DNA from: an uncultured Dysosmobacter sp.
Lineage (GTDB): Bacteria > Bacillota > Clostridia > Oscillospirales > Oscillospiraceae
Direction of reading: 5' to 3'
Assembly (NCBI RefSeq): GCF_947631165.1
Contig: NZ_CANRKH010000005.1
Coordinates: 58,257-122,256 of the forward strand
Length of the DNA stretch: 64,000 bases
The translations under genes and the position numbers were made by a program. Positions 26,654-35,589 of this stretch are shown here, piece after piece. The stretch's first letter is position 1. Each line of letters starts with the position of its first letter. A model generated the notes under the pieces. That model saw nothing but the letters and a program-made list of their open reading frames with translations. It ran no database searches and was not told the DNA's origin.

Positions 26654-26745
26654 GCGGCGACGGGCCGGTTTTCCGGCGTCCCAGTGGAAAAAACCCTTGA
26701 AATTTCGGATTTTTCGCGAAAATTTCTTGCAAGGAAAGGCAATGT

Positions 26746-27552
26746 ATGGTAGATTTTCAATATAAACCCCATTATGACTGGGAGGACTTTCTGGAGATCA
26801 TGCGGGTCCTGCGGGAACCCGGCGGATGTCCCTGGGACGCGGAGCAGACCCACGAGTCTATCCGGCGGAATTTCCTGGAGGAGACTTATGAGGTGCTGGA
26901 CGCTCTGGATCGAGACGATCCCCACGCCATGTGCGAGGAATTGGGAGACGTGCTGATGCAGATCGTTTTCCACGCCCAGATCGAGGCCGAGCGGGGCCGC
27001 TTCACCATGGCCGACGTGGTGGACGGCGTGGCCCAGAAGATGGTATACCGCCATCCCCATGTGTTCGGCGGCACCATGCAGGCCGACAACAGCGAGCAGG
27101 TGCTGGCCAACTGGGAGGTCCTGAAGCGGCAGGAGAAGGGGCAGCGCTCCACCGCCGACGCCATCGAGTCTGTCCCCCACACCCTGCCCGCCCTGTGGCG
27201 GGCAGAGAAGATCGCCAGCAAGACCGCCAAGGCCGGCTTTGACTGGGACAGCGCCATCAGCGCCCTGGGCAAGCTGGAGGAAGAGGTCCGGGAGCTGCGA
27301 AAGGCCCTGGAGTCCGGCCGGGAGGCCGACGCGCCCCACGGCGTTCGGGAGGAAGTGGGCGATGCGCTGTTCATCACCGGCAAGATCGCCCAGATGTCCG
27401 GTGTGGACCCGGAGGACGCCCTGCACCGGGCCTGTGACAAATTTGAACGGCGCTTCCGCCAGGTGGAGTCCTCGGCGGACAAGCCCCTCTCCGACTATAC
27501 GGAGGCGGAGCTGGTGGCCCTCTGGCGGGCCGCCAAGGAGATGCAGTCTTAA
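26746..27552 (+). CDS. mazG: Nucleoside triphosphate pyrophosphohydrolase MazG
   Basis: 268 aa with two MazG repeats: GCPWDAEQTHESIRRNFLEE (~26-45, with EELGDVLMQIVFH after it) and, C-terminally, KLEEEVRELRKAL followed by EEVGDALFITGKIA. The E-E-x-x-D metal-binding motifs are intact. It removes aberrant NTPs and can modulate (p)ppGpp levels. RBS AAGGAAAGG precedes ATG 26746. The mazG-HU-S4 order is common in Clostridia. Confidence 0.94.
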   Translation: MVDFQYKPHYDWEDFLEIMRVLREPGGCPWDAEQTHESIRRNFLEETYEVLDALDRDDPHAMCEELGDVLMQIVFHAQIEAERGRFTMADVVDGVAQKMVYRHPHVFGGTMQADNSEQVLANWEVLKRQEKGQRSTADAIESVPHTLPALWRAEKIASKTAKAGFDWDSAISALGKLEEEVRELRKALESGREADAPHGVREEVGDALFITGKIAQMSGVDPEDALHRACDKFERRFRQVESSADKPLSDYTEAELVALWRAAKEMQS

Positions 27553-27610
27553 CACGCTCAGGCGTTTAAGAGATATTTATTACAGATGAATTTATTAGGA
27601 GGATACACCC

Positions 27611-27886
27611 ATGAACAAAGCTGAACTGATCAATGCCGTCGCCACCGCCGCTGACGTGTCCAAGAAAGACGCCGAGGCTGTTATTTCTGCCACTCTGGAC
27701 ACTATCACCGCCGCCCTGAAGGAGGGGGAGAAGGTGCAGCTGGTGGGCTTTGGATCCTTCGAGGTGAAGCCCCGCGCCGCCCGTCTGGGCCGCAATCCCC
27801 AGACCAGAAAGCCGGTGGAGATCCCCGCCTCCAAGGTGCCTGTGTTCAAGGCCGGCAAGGCGCTGAAGGACGCTGTTGCGAAGTAA
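27611..27886 (+). CDS. hup: HU-family DNA-binding protein
   Basis: 91 aa histone-like nucleoid protein. The N-terminus [20 protein letters not shown], beta-arm start [20 protein letters not shown] and C-terminal [14 protein letters not shown] fit the family exactly. RBS AGGAGG precedes ATG 27611. Confidence 0.96.
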   Translation: MNKAELINAVATAADVSKKDAEAVISATLDTITAALKEGEKVQLVGFGSFEVKPRAARLGRNPQTRKPVEIPASKVPVFKAGKALKDAVAK

Positions 27887-27956
27887 GGAGGGTGACCGGA
27901 AAAGGTTTTCAGGAAATCGGATTTTTTGAAGCAGGATTTTCGACCTGAAACGTGTA

Positions 27957-27999
27957 AAAGAGCTGTAGCACCTGTTGAGATGCTACAGCTTCTTTGTTT
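27957..27999 (+). terminator. Terminator after HU
   Basis: AGCTGTAGCA, loop, TGCTACAGCT followed by TCTTTGTTT. Confidence 0.75.
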
Positions 28000-28128
28000 C
28001 AATAAAGTGGATTTTTCTGCCGACTTCTTTACAATAGGGCCAAGGCCCCTTGTGCTACTTTCTGAACCAGTGGTCTGCTGGCGGGAGTCAAACAGGCTGC
28101 TATGAGAAAGTATGGATGAAATATTTTA

Positions 28129-28288
28129 AGGACCTGTATTCACAACTGTTGAACACTGTCAGCGCGGCTTTTTGTCCCTGTTCTTCGTTAAATTTTTTGC
28201 CATGCGACAGCAGTCTTTAAAGATTTGCTTCGACTGGCGGAAAAATCCCTCGCCCATCCAGCGTCCCACAGTTATGAATACGGGTTCA
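28129..28288 (+). repeat. 164-bp-family dispersed element, copy D (~160 bp, diverged)
   Basis: The left end AGGACCTGTATTCACAACTG and right end GTTATGAATACGGGTTC match copy C. The middle (GGCGGAAAAATCCCTCGCCC) is conserved and the rest is eroded. It ends 2 bp before the RBS of the S4 gene, so it forms that gene's 5' leader. Confidence 0.8.
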
Positions 28289-28305
28289 AAAAAGGAGATT
28301 ATTTT

Positions 28306-28548
28306 ATGCGGTTGGATAAATGGCTCAAGGTTTCTAGGCTTATCAAGCGCCGTACTGTAGCCAACGATGCCTGCGATAACGGGCTTATTGCTGTCAATGG
28401 TGAGCCCCGGCGGGCCTCTTATGATGTAAAGGTAGGAGATATTTTGGAGCTTCACTTTGGCGTGAGGACTGTTAAGGTAGAGGTTCTGACCGTGGCGGAG
28501 CATGTGGGAAGAGCAGACACGCAGACTATGTATAAACAGATCCTATGA
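28306..28548 (+). CDS. S4-domain RNA-binding protein, RqcP/Hsp15-like (copy 1)
   Basis: 80 aa. The S4 fold is seen in [20 protein letters not shown], then DNGLIAVNG and DVKVGDILELHFG. Relatives bind 23S rRNA/tRNA on split 50S subunits in ribosome quality control (RqcP). ATG 28306 with AAAGGAG; an upstream start runs through repeat copy D. It is about 70% identical by eye to the paralogue at 42602-42847 and is less GC-rich. It follows mazG-HU, the usual place for this gene. Confidence 0.88.
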   Translation: MRLDKWLKVSRLIKRRTVANDACDNGLIAVNGEPRRASYDVKVGDILELHFGVRTVKVEVLTVAEHVGRADTQTMYKQIL

Positions 28549-28609
28549 TGAGCGGCAAAGACCGGCTCCAGACTCTGACAGCAGGGCTTACTGCTGCTGC
28601 AAAACGGGA

Positions 28610-28667
28610 TAAGTCCGGGGCCTGCCGGCCTGGAAGCATTCCAGACCGGCAGGCCCCGGACTTATTT
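28610..28667 (+). terminator. Very stable hairpin terminator
   Basis: AAGTCCGGGGCCTGCCGG and its complement, with a nested CTGGA/TCCAG tip, ending CTTATTTC. It marks the boundary between the core gene and the following island. Confidence 0.8.
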
Positions 28668-28694
28668 CAATGAGGGTATTTGCGGCAAATAGAC

Positions 28695-29072
28695 CTACCG
28701 TTGTTTGGATGGGCGCTTTCCCTCGAAGTAATACTCCCAATTCGTGATGATCTCGCTTGGATACGGATAAAATTCTCCAATTTGAAGCATGTCCCACTCT
28801 TTGAAAGGAATCTTGACATTGACGCACTCGTTAGGCACATTCATTGGAGCTTCAATGACAATGTAATATGATTTTAAGGTTTCTATGGAAGCGCTTTTTT
28901 CGAAGAACTTCCCTGTGATCTCCCAATTGATCTTGTTTCCCTCATATTTTTGGGCGGACCCCCAGATTGCAAAAAGTATCAGCGGAATAATGATGAAAAA
29001 CAGCTTGAATGGACTATTTGTCACCCCGTTTACGAAAGCTGCCCATTTGGGATGAGGATTTGCGTTACACAT
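28695..29072 (-). CDS. Hypothetical single-pass membrane protein
   Basis: 125 aa. One hydrophobic helix (LFFIIIPLILFAIWGSA, ~26-42) is followed by an ~80-residue polar domain, presumably extracytoplasmic. No family was recognised. ATG 29072 is set by AGAGG; an upstream ATG at 29099 is possible. AT-richer than the flanking core genes. It lies 39 bp downstream of the GntR gene on the same strand. Confidence 0.6.
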   Translation of the reverse strand: MCNANPHPKWAAFVNGVTNSPFKLFFIIIPLILFAIWGSAQKYEGNKINWEITGKFFEKSASIETLKSYYIVIEAPMNVPNECVNVKIPFKEWDMLQIGEFYPYPSEIITNWEYYFEGKRPSKQR

Positions 29073-29111
29073 AAAAACCTCTTTTCTGATGACGGACAAT
29101 GACTGGAAACG

Positions 29112-29822
29112 CTATTTACCATTCCAGACCACACGGGAAAGGTATTCCTGCTGTGCAAAGTAATCCCTGGTCACATTCAGGTGCGTAATCATGGAATAAC
29201 GGGCACCAAGAGAGTCGTTTCTGCAAATGGCCTCCAAGATACAGTGGTGTTCATACGCAGAACGGGCGCGGAAACCGTCGCCTGATTCCCTGATAGAGAG
29301 GCTGACCGCTGTGATAATGGTCGGCATCAGGTTTTGGAGGACTTTGTTGCCGCAGCATTCCGCAATATAACAGTGGAACAGGGCGTCGGCGTTTATGTAA
29401 TTCTCGCCTGCATTGAGAAGCTGCTCCAGACTGTTGCAGCGGATGGTGAGCTCTTTTTTTTGCTCGGAGGTAATACGTTCAGCGGCCAGAGCCGCCATTT
29501 CGGGCTCGATCATCAAACGCAATTCCACTAAGCTGATGGCCAATTCGGGGCCCTTTTTGATGAAGGTGAGGCCGAGGGGGTCTTCCGGTACACCCATGTG
29601 TTCACACACATAGGTTCCGGAACCCTGCCGGACCACCAAGATATTGCGCGTGACCAGTTGCTTGACCGCCTCTCGCAATGTGCCTCTTCCGATGTTTAAC
29701 AGAGTGGATAATTCCTGCTCATTGGGGAGTCGGTCACCCGGCTGCAAATTTTTCTCTTGGATCAGGTTGATGATTTGAGCCGAAGCCAAATCGACGCGGG
29801 AAGCAGTGCGCGAAGGATTCAT
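29112..29822 (-). CDS. GntR/FadR-family transcriptional regulator
   Basis: 236 aa. The winged helix-turn-helix (~10-75) has LQPGDRLPNEQELSTLLNIG, then GRGTLREAVKQL and VRQGSGTYVCE, the GntR signature. The C-terminal ~150 residues form an all-helical FCD effector domain with Arg (ELRLMIEP), Asp/His (ADALFHCYI) and His (YEHHCILEAI) of the usual metal/carboxylate pocket. FadR-type regulators of this shape sense organic acids. It is divergent from the hydroxyacid-dehydrogenase operon and is its likely repressor. Confidence 0.9.
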   Translation of the reverse strand: MNPSRTASRVDLASAQIINLIQEKNLQPGDRLPNEQELSTLLNIGRGTLREAVKQLVTRNILVVRQGSGTYVCEHMGVPEDPLGLTFIKKGPELAISLVELRLMIEPEMAALAAERITSEQKKELTIRCNSLEQLLNAGENYINADALFHCYIAECCGNKVLQNLMPTIITAVSLSIRESGDGFRARSAYEHHCILEAICRNDSLGARYSMITHLNVTRDYFAQQEYLSRVVWNGK

Positions 29823-29852
29823 AATTGGGTGCTCCTCTCTCTACTTATTATA

Positions 29853-29865
29853 ATCATACGATGAT
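29853..29865. promoter_or_regulatory. Candidate GntR operator
   Basis: Perfect dyad ATCATACGATGAT, 31 bp upstream of the GntR start, in the divergent intergenic region. Confidence 0.4.
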
Positions 29866-29965
29866 TTGATGAATTCGTAAAGGGAAAATTAGGCTGCAAT
29901 TTTACCAAAAAACAAGGCAAACATCTGTTATAAACAGAAAAAAAGCGTTTTTTAAAAAATAATTA

Positions 29966-29993
29966 TTGAAATAGTGCAAATATATGGTATGAT
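29966..29993 (+). promoter_or_regulatory. Promoter of the hydroxyacid catabolic operon
   Basis: TTGAAA (29966-29971), 16-bp spacer, TATGAT (29988-29993). The leader from here to 30204 is AT-rich and gene-free. The rest of the 29823-30203 gap shows no ORF. Confidence 0.65.
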
Positions 29994-30203
29994 GAATTAT
30001 ATAAAAGATATGATGATTATGAGTAAATACCAATATAACCGTGATTTAATGAGTCAATATGGATGACTTTTTATAAATTTCAAAAATTTTACTATATGAC
30101 ATTTATATAACATTTTACATTTCAATGCAACAAAAAGATTAGATAAATGCTGATTTGCGTGATTTTTGACAACTGGTTCAAGAGAAAGGAGTTGGAAGTT
30201 ATT

Positions 30204-31187
30204 ATGAAAGTTGTTATTTGTGACCACGTTTTTCCGGACATTGAGCAGGAGAAGCAGGCGCTGTCGTGTGTTCCGGAGCTGGAACTCGTGGACGCTCACT
30301 GCACGTGCAAGGAAGAGGTCATCGCGGCCTGTGCTGACGCTGACGCGGTACTGAACCAGTACAACTATTTAACAGAGGAGGTTGTCAACAACTTAAAAAA
30401 ATGCAAAGTCGTAGCGACTTACGGCATCGGATTAGACAAGATCGATGTTGACGCGCTGTCCCGGCGGGGCATTTACCTGTGCAACAGCCCGGATTACAAC
30501 AAATGCGAAGTGGCGGATCATATCGCCACTATGGTGATGGCGCTCAACCGGCAACTGGTACAGTTTACAGACCGTATGCGTGCGGGGAAATATGATATCC
30601 CCTATGAGTGGATGAAGCCTCAGCGCCCCTGCAATCAGACGGTCGGCTTCGTGGGCTATGGCAGGATCGCACGGCAGGCTGCGGAAAGACTGAGCAAGGG
30701 CTTTGGAATGAACGTCATCGCTTACGACCCCTTCCTTACAGAGGCGCAGATCGCCTCCGGTCATGCAAAAAAAGTAGAGCTCGAGACATTGATGAGGGAG
30801 GCCGATTTTGTATCCATCAACGTTTCCCTGCTTCCGACCACACGGAACCTGATCGGCGCGGCGGAGATCACGCTGATGAAGCCCACGGCGTTTTTGATCA
30901 ACTGCTCCAGAGGCGGTATCGTCAACGAGAACGCGCTGATCGACGCACTGCAGAGCAGGAGGATCGCCGGGGCGGGCCTGGATACATTTGAGCAGGAACC
31001 ACTGCCCAAGGAGCATCCCTTCTGCAAGCTGGATAATGTGATCCTTACACCGCATGCTGCCTGGTACACGACCGACGCCATGAAATCCGTTCAGGGAGTG
31101 GCGGCGCAGCAGGTGGCTCTGGTGCTGACCGGACAGGAGCCTACCCGCTGTGTCAATTATGAAGAAGCAAAAAAGAACAGAGTGTGA
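30204..31187 (+). CDS. D-2-hydroxyacid dehydrogenase (CtBP-like, NAD-dependent)
   Basis: 327 aa cytosolic oxidoreductase. The Rossmann motif is VGFVGYGRIARQA (~146-158). The catalytic triad is visible as Arg in NCSRGGIV (~240), Glu in DTFEQEPLP (~265) and His in TPHAAWYT (~288). It reversibly oxidises D-2-hydroxy acids to 2-oxo acids. ATG 30204 follows AAAGGAG; an ATG at 30147 has no site. It is first in an operon with PFOR, DUF169, a tricarboxylate-type transporter and a LarA-like isomerase, pointing to catabolism of a hydroxy-carboxylate. Confidence 0.9.
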   Translation: MKVVICDHVFPDIEQEKQALSCVPELELVDAHCTCKEEVIAACADADAVLNQYNYLTEEVVNNLKKCKVVATYGIGLDKIDVDALSRRGIYLCNSPDYNKCEVADHIATMVMALNRQLVQFTDRMRAGKYDIPYEWMKPQRPCNQTVGFVGYGRIARQAAERLSKGFGMNVIAYDPFLTEAQIASGHAKKVELETLMREADFVSINVSLLPTTRNLIGAAEITLMKPTAFLINCSRGGIVNENALIDALQSRRIAGAGLDTFEQEPLPKEHPFCKLDNVILTPHAAWYTTDAMKSVQGVAAQQVALVLTGQEPTRCVNYEEAKKNRV

Positions 31188-31204
31188 TATAAGGAGCGTT
31201 TCGA

Positions 31205-34200
31205 ATGGACAAGAGAACAAAAATGAAGACCATGGACGGCAACGAAGCCTGCGCTACGGTTGCCTACCAGTTCACGGAGGTGGCAGGCATCTATCCGATC
31301 ACGCCATCCTCTCCCATGGCGGAGTTGACAGATGAATGGGCGGCCAGTGGACGGAAGAACATGTTCGGTCAGCCGGTGACGCTAGTGGAAATGCAGTCCG
31401 AAGCGGGCGCCATCGGCGCGGTACATGGAGCGCTGGAGTCTGGCGCACTCGCCACTACATTCACGTCCTCCCAGGGCCTAATGCTGATGATCCCCTGTCT
31501 GCATATTATTTCCGGACACAGGCATCCGGGCGTCCTCCATGTGGCTGCCCGTTCCGTCGGCACCCATGCCAACTCGATTTTCGGCGATCATCAGGATGTT
31601 ATGGACTGCCGCGCAACAGGCGTCGGCATGTTCTCCACCGGCAGCGTACAAGAGGTCATGGACCTGGCCGCAGTGGCGCATTTGGCCGCCATCAAGACCG
31701 ATATCCCCTTCATCCATTTCTTTGATGGCTTCCGCACGTCCCATGAGATCCAGAAGATTGAGGTCATCGACCTGGAGGCCGTGACTAAATTGCTGGACCG
31801 GGACGCCCTGGAGGCGTGGCGCGCCATGGCGATGAACCCGGATCACCCAGTTATCCGCACCACCGTGCAGGGGCCTGACGTATACTTCCAAAATGCTGAG
31901 GCCAACAATCCGCAGTATGCCGCCCTGCCGGATATCGTTGAAGGATATCTGCAGGAGATCTCAAAGATCACTGGCAGGGAGCACCATCTATTCGATTACT
32001 ATGGCGTACCTGATGCCGAGCGGGTGATTGTGGCCATGGGTTCTGTCAGCGAGGCTGCCAGAGAGGTAGTGGACTATCTGGTCAACAGAGGCGAAAAAGT
32101 GGGATACCTCCAAATTCACCTGTACCGTCCCTTCTCCGCAGAGTACTTCTTGAGATCGCTGCCGGACACTGTGAAAAAAATCTCTGTTCTGGACAGGTCC
32201 AGAGAGCCGGGCGCGTTGGGTGAAGCCGTTTATTTGGACGTCGTGGGCGCCTTTGCGAACCAGGAGAATGTGCCCACCATTTACGGCGGTCGGTATGGGC
32301 TGAGTTCAAAGGATGTCGACCCTGCACAGATCAAGGCCGTCTATGATAATATGAAGGCCAAAAACCCAAAGCCGCATTTCACCATTGGCATTGTGGATGA
32401 CGTTTCCCATCTGTCCCTGGACTCCAGCACTCCGCTCAAGACTGACCCCGAAAGCACCATCTCCTGCAAGTTCTGGGGCTTGGGCGGCGACGGCACTGTT
32501 GGGGCCAATAAAAACTCCGCAAAGATTATCGGCGATCACACCGACATGTATACGCAGGCGTACTTTGAGTACGACACGAAGAAATCCTTCGGCATCACAA
32601 AATCCCACCTGCGCTTCAGCCATACGCCTATCCGCTCCACTTATCTGGTCAAGCGGAACGCGGATTTCATCGCCTGCCACAATCAGTCCTATTTGGATAA
32701 ATATGATATGATCCACGAACTGAAGCCCGGCGGGACCTTTCTGCTGAATACTGCCTGGTCCGGCGAAGAGCTAGAAAAACGGATCCCTGCCAAGATGAAG
32801 CGTTATATAGCGGAAAACGATATTCAGTTTTACACTGTGGACGCCAACAGCATCGCCCATGAATTAGGACTGGGAGATAAGGCCAATATGATCCTGCAGG
32901 CGGCCTTCTTTAACCTTGCGAAGGTCATTCCTGTGGAGGATGCCGTGAGGTATATGAAGGACGCCGCCAAGAAGACCTTTGCCAAAAAGGGCGAAAAGGT
33001 CGTGAATATGAACCTGGCCGCTGTAGACGCCGGCATCAACAGCCCCGTCCGGGTGGAGATCCCTGCGTACTGGAGGGATGCGCAGGAGCCTGAAAAGAAC
33101 CTGGAGTCCCTGCCCCCGATGATCCGGGATATCGTCATGCCGATCAATGCCCAGCGCGGCGATGATTTGCCGGTCAGCACGTTTGTGGGACATGAGGGCG
33201 GCACCTTCACCATGGGCACTTCTGTTTATGAGAAGCGGGGAATTGCCACGAGCCTTCCCGTGTGGGACCCTGCAAAGTGCATCCAGTGCAATCGCTGCGC
33301 ATATGTTTGCCCGCACGCCGCTATCCGCCCCTTCCTACTCGATGAGGAGGAGAGCGCCCAAGCGCCTGAGAGCTTCAAGCTGGTTCCTGCCAATGGGACC
33401 AAGGATTATAAGTTCAGCCTCCAGGTCAGCACGATGGATTGCACCGGTTGCGGCAGCTGCGCAGCCTCCTGCCCCGCTAAGGAAAGGGCCCTTGCGTTGG
33501 TGCCGGCGGCAGAGTTGCTGGAAAAAACCGATGACTGGCAGTATGCGCTCACGGTCTCAGATAAGGGCGACGTTTTCAAACCGGATACGGTCAAGGGAAG
33601 CCAGTTCCGCCTGCCGCTGGTGGAGTTCTCCGGCGCATGCGCAGGCTGCGGGCAGACGCCTTACGCGAAGCTCATTACCCAGCTCTATGGTGATAAGGCG
33701 TACTGGGTCAACGCCATTGGCTGTTCAATGGCCTGGGCGGCAGCGATGCCCTCCTTCCCCTATACAACCAACAAGGAGGGGAAAGGCCCCAGCTATGTCT
33801 GTTCCCTGTTTGAGAACCAGGCAGAGTGCGGCTTGGGAATGGCGATCGGCGTCCGGCAGCGCCGGGAGGAGGTCCGGCTTCAGGCGGTCGAACTGAAGAC
33901 CCTGGCGGCAGGGGAACTGGCGGCCTGCATCCAGGATTGGCTGGATCACTTTGACGAGCTGCGGGGCTGCGATGCGCCCAGCAAGCGGATGGAAGACGCC
34001 TTGATCCGTGCGGAGCTCTCAGGCCGGGCCAAGGAGTTGGCAGAGGACATGCTCCGGCACAGGGACCACTTTACCAAGAAGGTGCTGTGGATGTTCGGCG
34101 GCGACGGATGGGCATATGACATTGGTTTCGGCGGATTGGATCATGTGATCGCCTCCGGCGAAGACGTCAATATCTTCGTGGTGGATACACAGGTCTATTC

Positions 34201-34726
34201 CAATACCGGCGGACAAGCCTCCAAGGCGACCCCGCTGGGCGCCTCCGCCAAGTTCCAGGCGGCGGGCAAACGCACACAGCGCAAGGATCTTGGCCGGCAG
34301 ATGATGACTTATGGGGACGTGTATGTGGCGCAGGTGGCTATGGGCGCTGATCCTAACCAACTGGTCAAGGCGGTGACGGAAGCCGTGGCCTATCCCGGGC
34401 CTTCCATCGTCATCGCATACACCCCCTGCATTTCCCATGGCATTCGGGCCGGCATGAGTTGTGTTCAGGATGAGATGAAAAAAGCTGTCGAGACTGGCTT
34501 CTGGACCCTTTACCGCTATAATCCCTTGAATGAGGAGCACCCGCTGACCATCGATTCCAAGGAGCCCAAGGGAGACTACAAGGCGTTTTTGAGAGGGGAA
34601 TCCAGATTTGCGGCTTTGGAGAAACGGTTCCCGGAGATCGCCCAGGAGCTTTTTGACAAGGCTGAAAAGGATGTCCGGCGCAAATATAAGGAGTTTTTGA
34701 AGCTGGAAGAGGCTATGAAACCGTGA
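31205..34726 (+). CDS. nifJ: Pyruvate:ferredoxin (flavodoxin) oxidoreductase, single-chain
   Basis: 1173 aa, the usual length of fused PFOR. It oxidatively decarboxylates pyruvate (or a related 2-oxo acid) with CoA to an acyl-CoA, reducing ferredoxin. N-terminal pyrimidine-binding domain with AGIYPITPSSPMAE (~25); two ferredoxin-like clusters CIQCNRCAYVCP (~692) and CTGCGSCAASCP (~745); a further cluster region from CAGCG (~815); TPP-binding GDGWAYDIGFGGLDH (~966) and DTQVYSNTGGQASKATP (~998). RBS AAGGAG lies upstream of ATG 31205. Its place between a 2-hydroxyacid dehydrogenase and a carboxylate transporter suggests a dedicated rather than central role. Confidence 0.95.
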   Translation: MDKRTKMKTMDGNEACATVAYQFTEVAGIYPITPSSPMAELTDEWAASGRKNMFGQPVTLVEMQSEAGAIGAVHGALESGALATTFTSSQGLMLMIPCLHIISGHRHPGVLHVAARSVGTHANSIFGDHQDVMDCRATGVGMFSTGSVQEVMDLAAVAHLAAIKTDIPFIHFFDGFRTSHEIQKIEVIDLEAVTKLLDRDALEAWRAMAMNPDHPVIRTTVQGPDVYFQNAEANNPQYAALPDIVEGYLQEISKITGREHHLFDYYGVPDAERVIVAMGSVSEAAREVVDYLVNRGEKVGYLQIHLYRPFSAEYFLRSLPDTVKKISVLDRSREPGALGEAVYLDVVGAFANQENVPTIYGGRYGLSSKDVDPAQIKAVYDNMKAKNPKPHFTIGIVDDVSHLSLDSSTPLKTDPESTISCKFWGLGGDGTVGANKNSAKIIGDHTDMYTQAYFEYDTKKSFGITKSHLRFSHTPIRSTYLVKRNADFIACHNQSYLDKYDMIHELKPGGTFLLNTAWSGEELEKRIPAKMKRYIAENDIQFYTVDANSIAHELGLGDKANMILQAAFFNLAKVIPVEDAVRYMKDAAKKTFAKKGEKVVNMNLAAVDAGINSPVRVEIPAYWRDAQEPEKNLESLPPMIRDIVMPINAQRGDDLPVSTFVGHEGGTFTMGTSVYEKRGIATSLPVWDPAKCIQCNRCAYVCPHAAIRPFLLDEEESAQAPESFKLVPANGTKDYKFSLQVSTMDCTGCGSCAASCPAKERALALVPAAELLEKTDDWQYALTVSDKGDVFKPDTVKGSQFRLPLVEFSGACAGCGQTPYAKLITQLYGDKAYWVNAIGCSMAWAAAMPSFPYTTNKEGKGPSYVCSLFENQAECGLGMAIGVRQRREEVRLQAVELKTLAAGELAACIQDWLDHFDELRGCDAPSKRMEDALIRAELSGRAKELAEDMLRHRDHFTKKVLWMFGGDGWAYDIGFGGLDHVIASGEDVNIFVVDTQVYSNTGGQASKATPLGASAKFQAAGKRTQRKDLGRQMMTYGDVYVAQVAMGADPNQLVKAVTEAVAYPGPSIVIAYTPCISHGIRAGMSCVQDEMKKAVETGFWTLYRYNPLNEEHPLTIDSKEPKGDYKAFLRGESRFAALEKRFPEIAQELFDKAEKDVRRKYKEFLKLEEAMKP

Positions 34727-34746
34727 GCAAAGGAGGTAATGTGGCT

Positions 34747-35538
34747 ATGACCGCTTTGAAGGAATCCGACACCGGCGCTGCCTATAATTGGAAAGATATT
34801 GTTGACCGGCTGATTCATTATCTGCGCATCAAACAGACACCGGTCGGTGTGAAGTATTTTGAGACGAAGGAGGATATCCAGAAGATCCCCAAGGTACGTA
34901 TCCCGACCAAGCATATCGCGCCGTGCACGACGATTTCCCAGGCTATCCAGTTTAACTGGACGGTGGCGTGTTTGGCGGAGACTATCCATATCAACTACTG
35001 CAGGGGTATTCATGGCATGTTCAACCGGGATGAGAAGTGGCATTCCGGCAAGATTTTCGACAAGGTCTATTACGACGAGCTTTGCGATGCGGAAGCGCAC
35101 CATGATGCGTTGAATTGCCTTCCCGCTAAATACGCCGGTTTTGTAGCGAGCCCCTTGGTCAGCGGGCGGTTACAGGAGCCCGATGTGTGCATCATCTATG
35201 CGGATTCGGCACAGGCATTCATGCTGCTGGCGGGTTGGCAGTACTACGGTTATGAGAAGCTGGAGTTCACCTTCGTCGGTGAGTCCACCTGCTCGGATTC
35301 CTGGATCAGTACGATGCTGACCGGAAAGCCCAAGCTTTCCATCCCCAGCTTCGCTGACCGCAAGTTCGGCGGACTGAAGGATGATGAACTGGTGATCTCC
35401 ATGAAGGCCGGCGACTTGGAGCGGGCCATCAACGGTGTTGAGCAGCTGCATAAGAATGGCTTGCGCTATCCGATTGCCCCGTATTCTCTGACTACGGATA
35501 TGATCGAGGGGTTACCCAAGAGTTATCTTGAATATTGA
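34747..35538 (+). CDS. DUF169-family protein
   Basis: 263 aa, no signal peptide. Characteristic DUF169 stretches: IKQTPVGVKYFET (~28), TISQAIQFNWTVACL (~59), PDVCIIYADSAQAFMLLAGW (~147) and STCSDSWISTMLTGKP (~180). It contains several Cys residues (for example CTT, CLAE, CRG, CSD) that could bind metal or redox cofactors. The biochemical function of DUF169 is not established to my knowledge. The start is ATG 34747, 10 nt after AGGAGG (34731-34736); GTG 34741 or 34723 are alternatives. Same operon as PFOR. Confidence 0.8.
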   Translation: MTALKESDTGAAYNWKDIVDRLIHYLRIKQTPVGVKYFETKEDIQKIPKVRIPTKHIAPCTTISQAIQFNWTVACLAETIHINYCRGIHGMFNRDEKWHSGKIFDKVYYDELCDAEAHHDALNCLPAKYAGFVASPLVSGRLQEPDVCIIYADSAQAFMLLAGWQYYGYEKLEFTFVGESTCSDSWISTMLTGKPKLSIPSFADRKFGGLKDDELVISMKAGDLERAINGVEQLHKNGLRYPIAPYSLTTDMIEGLPKSYLEY

Positions 35539-35589
35539 GCGACCCAGGGAAATTTGGCAGGTCAGTAACATAAAAAAAGGAGGATTCTC

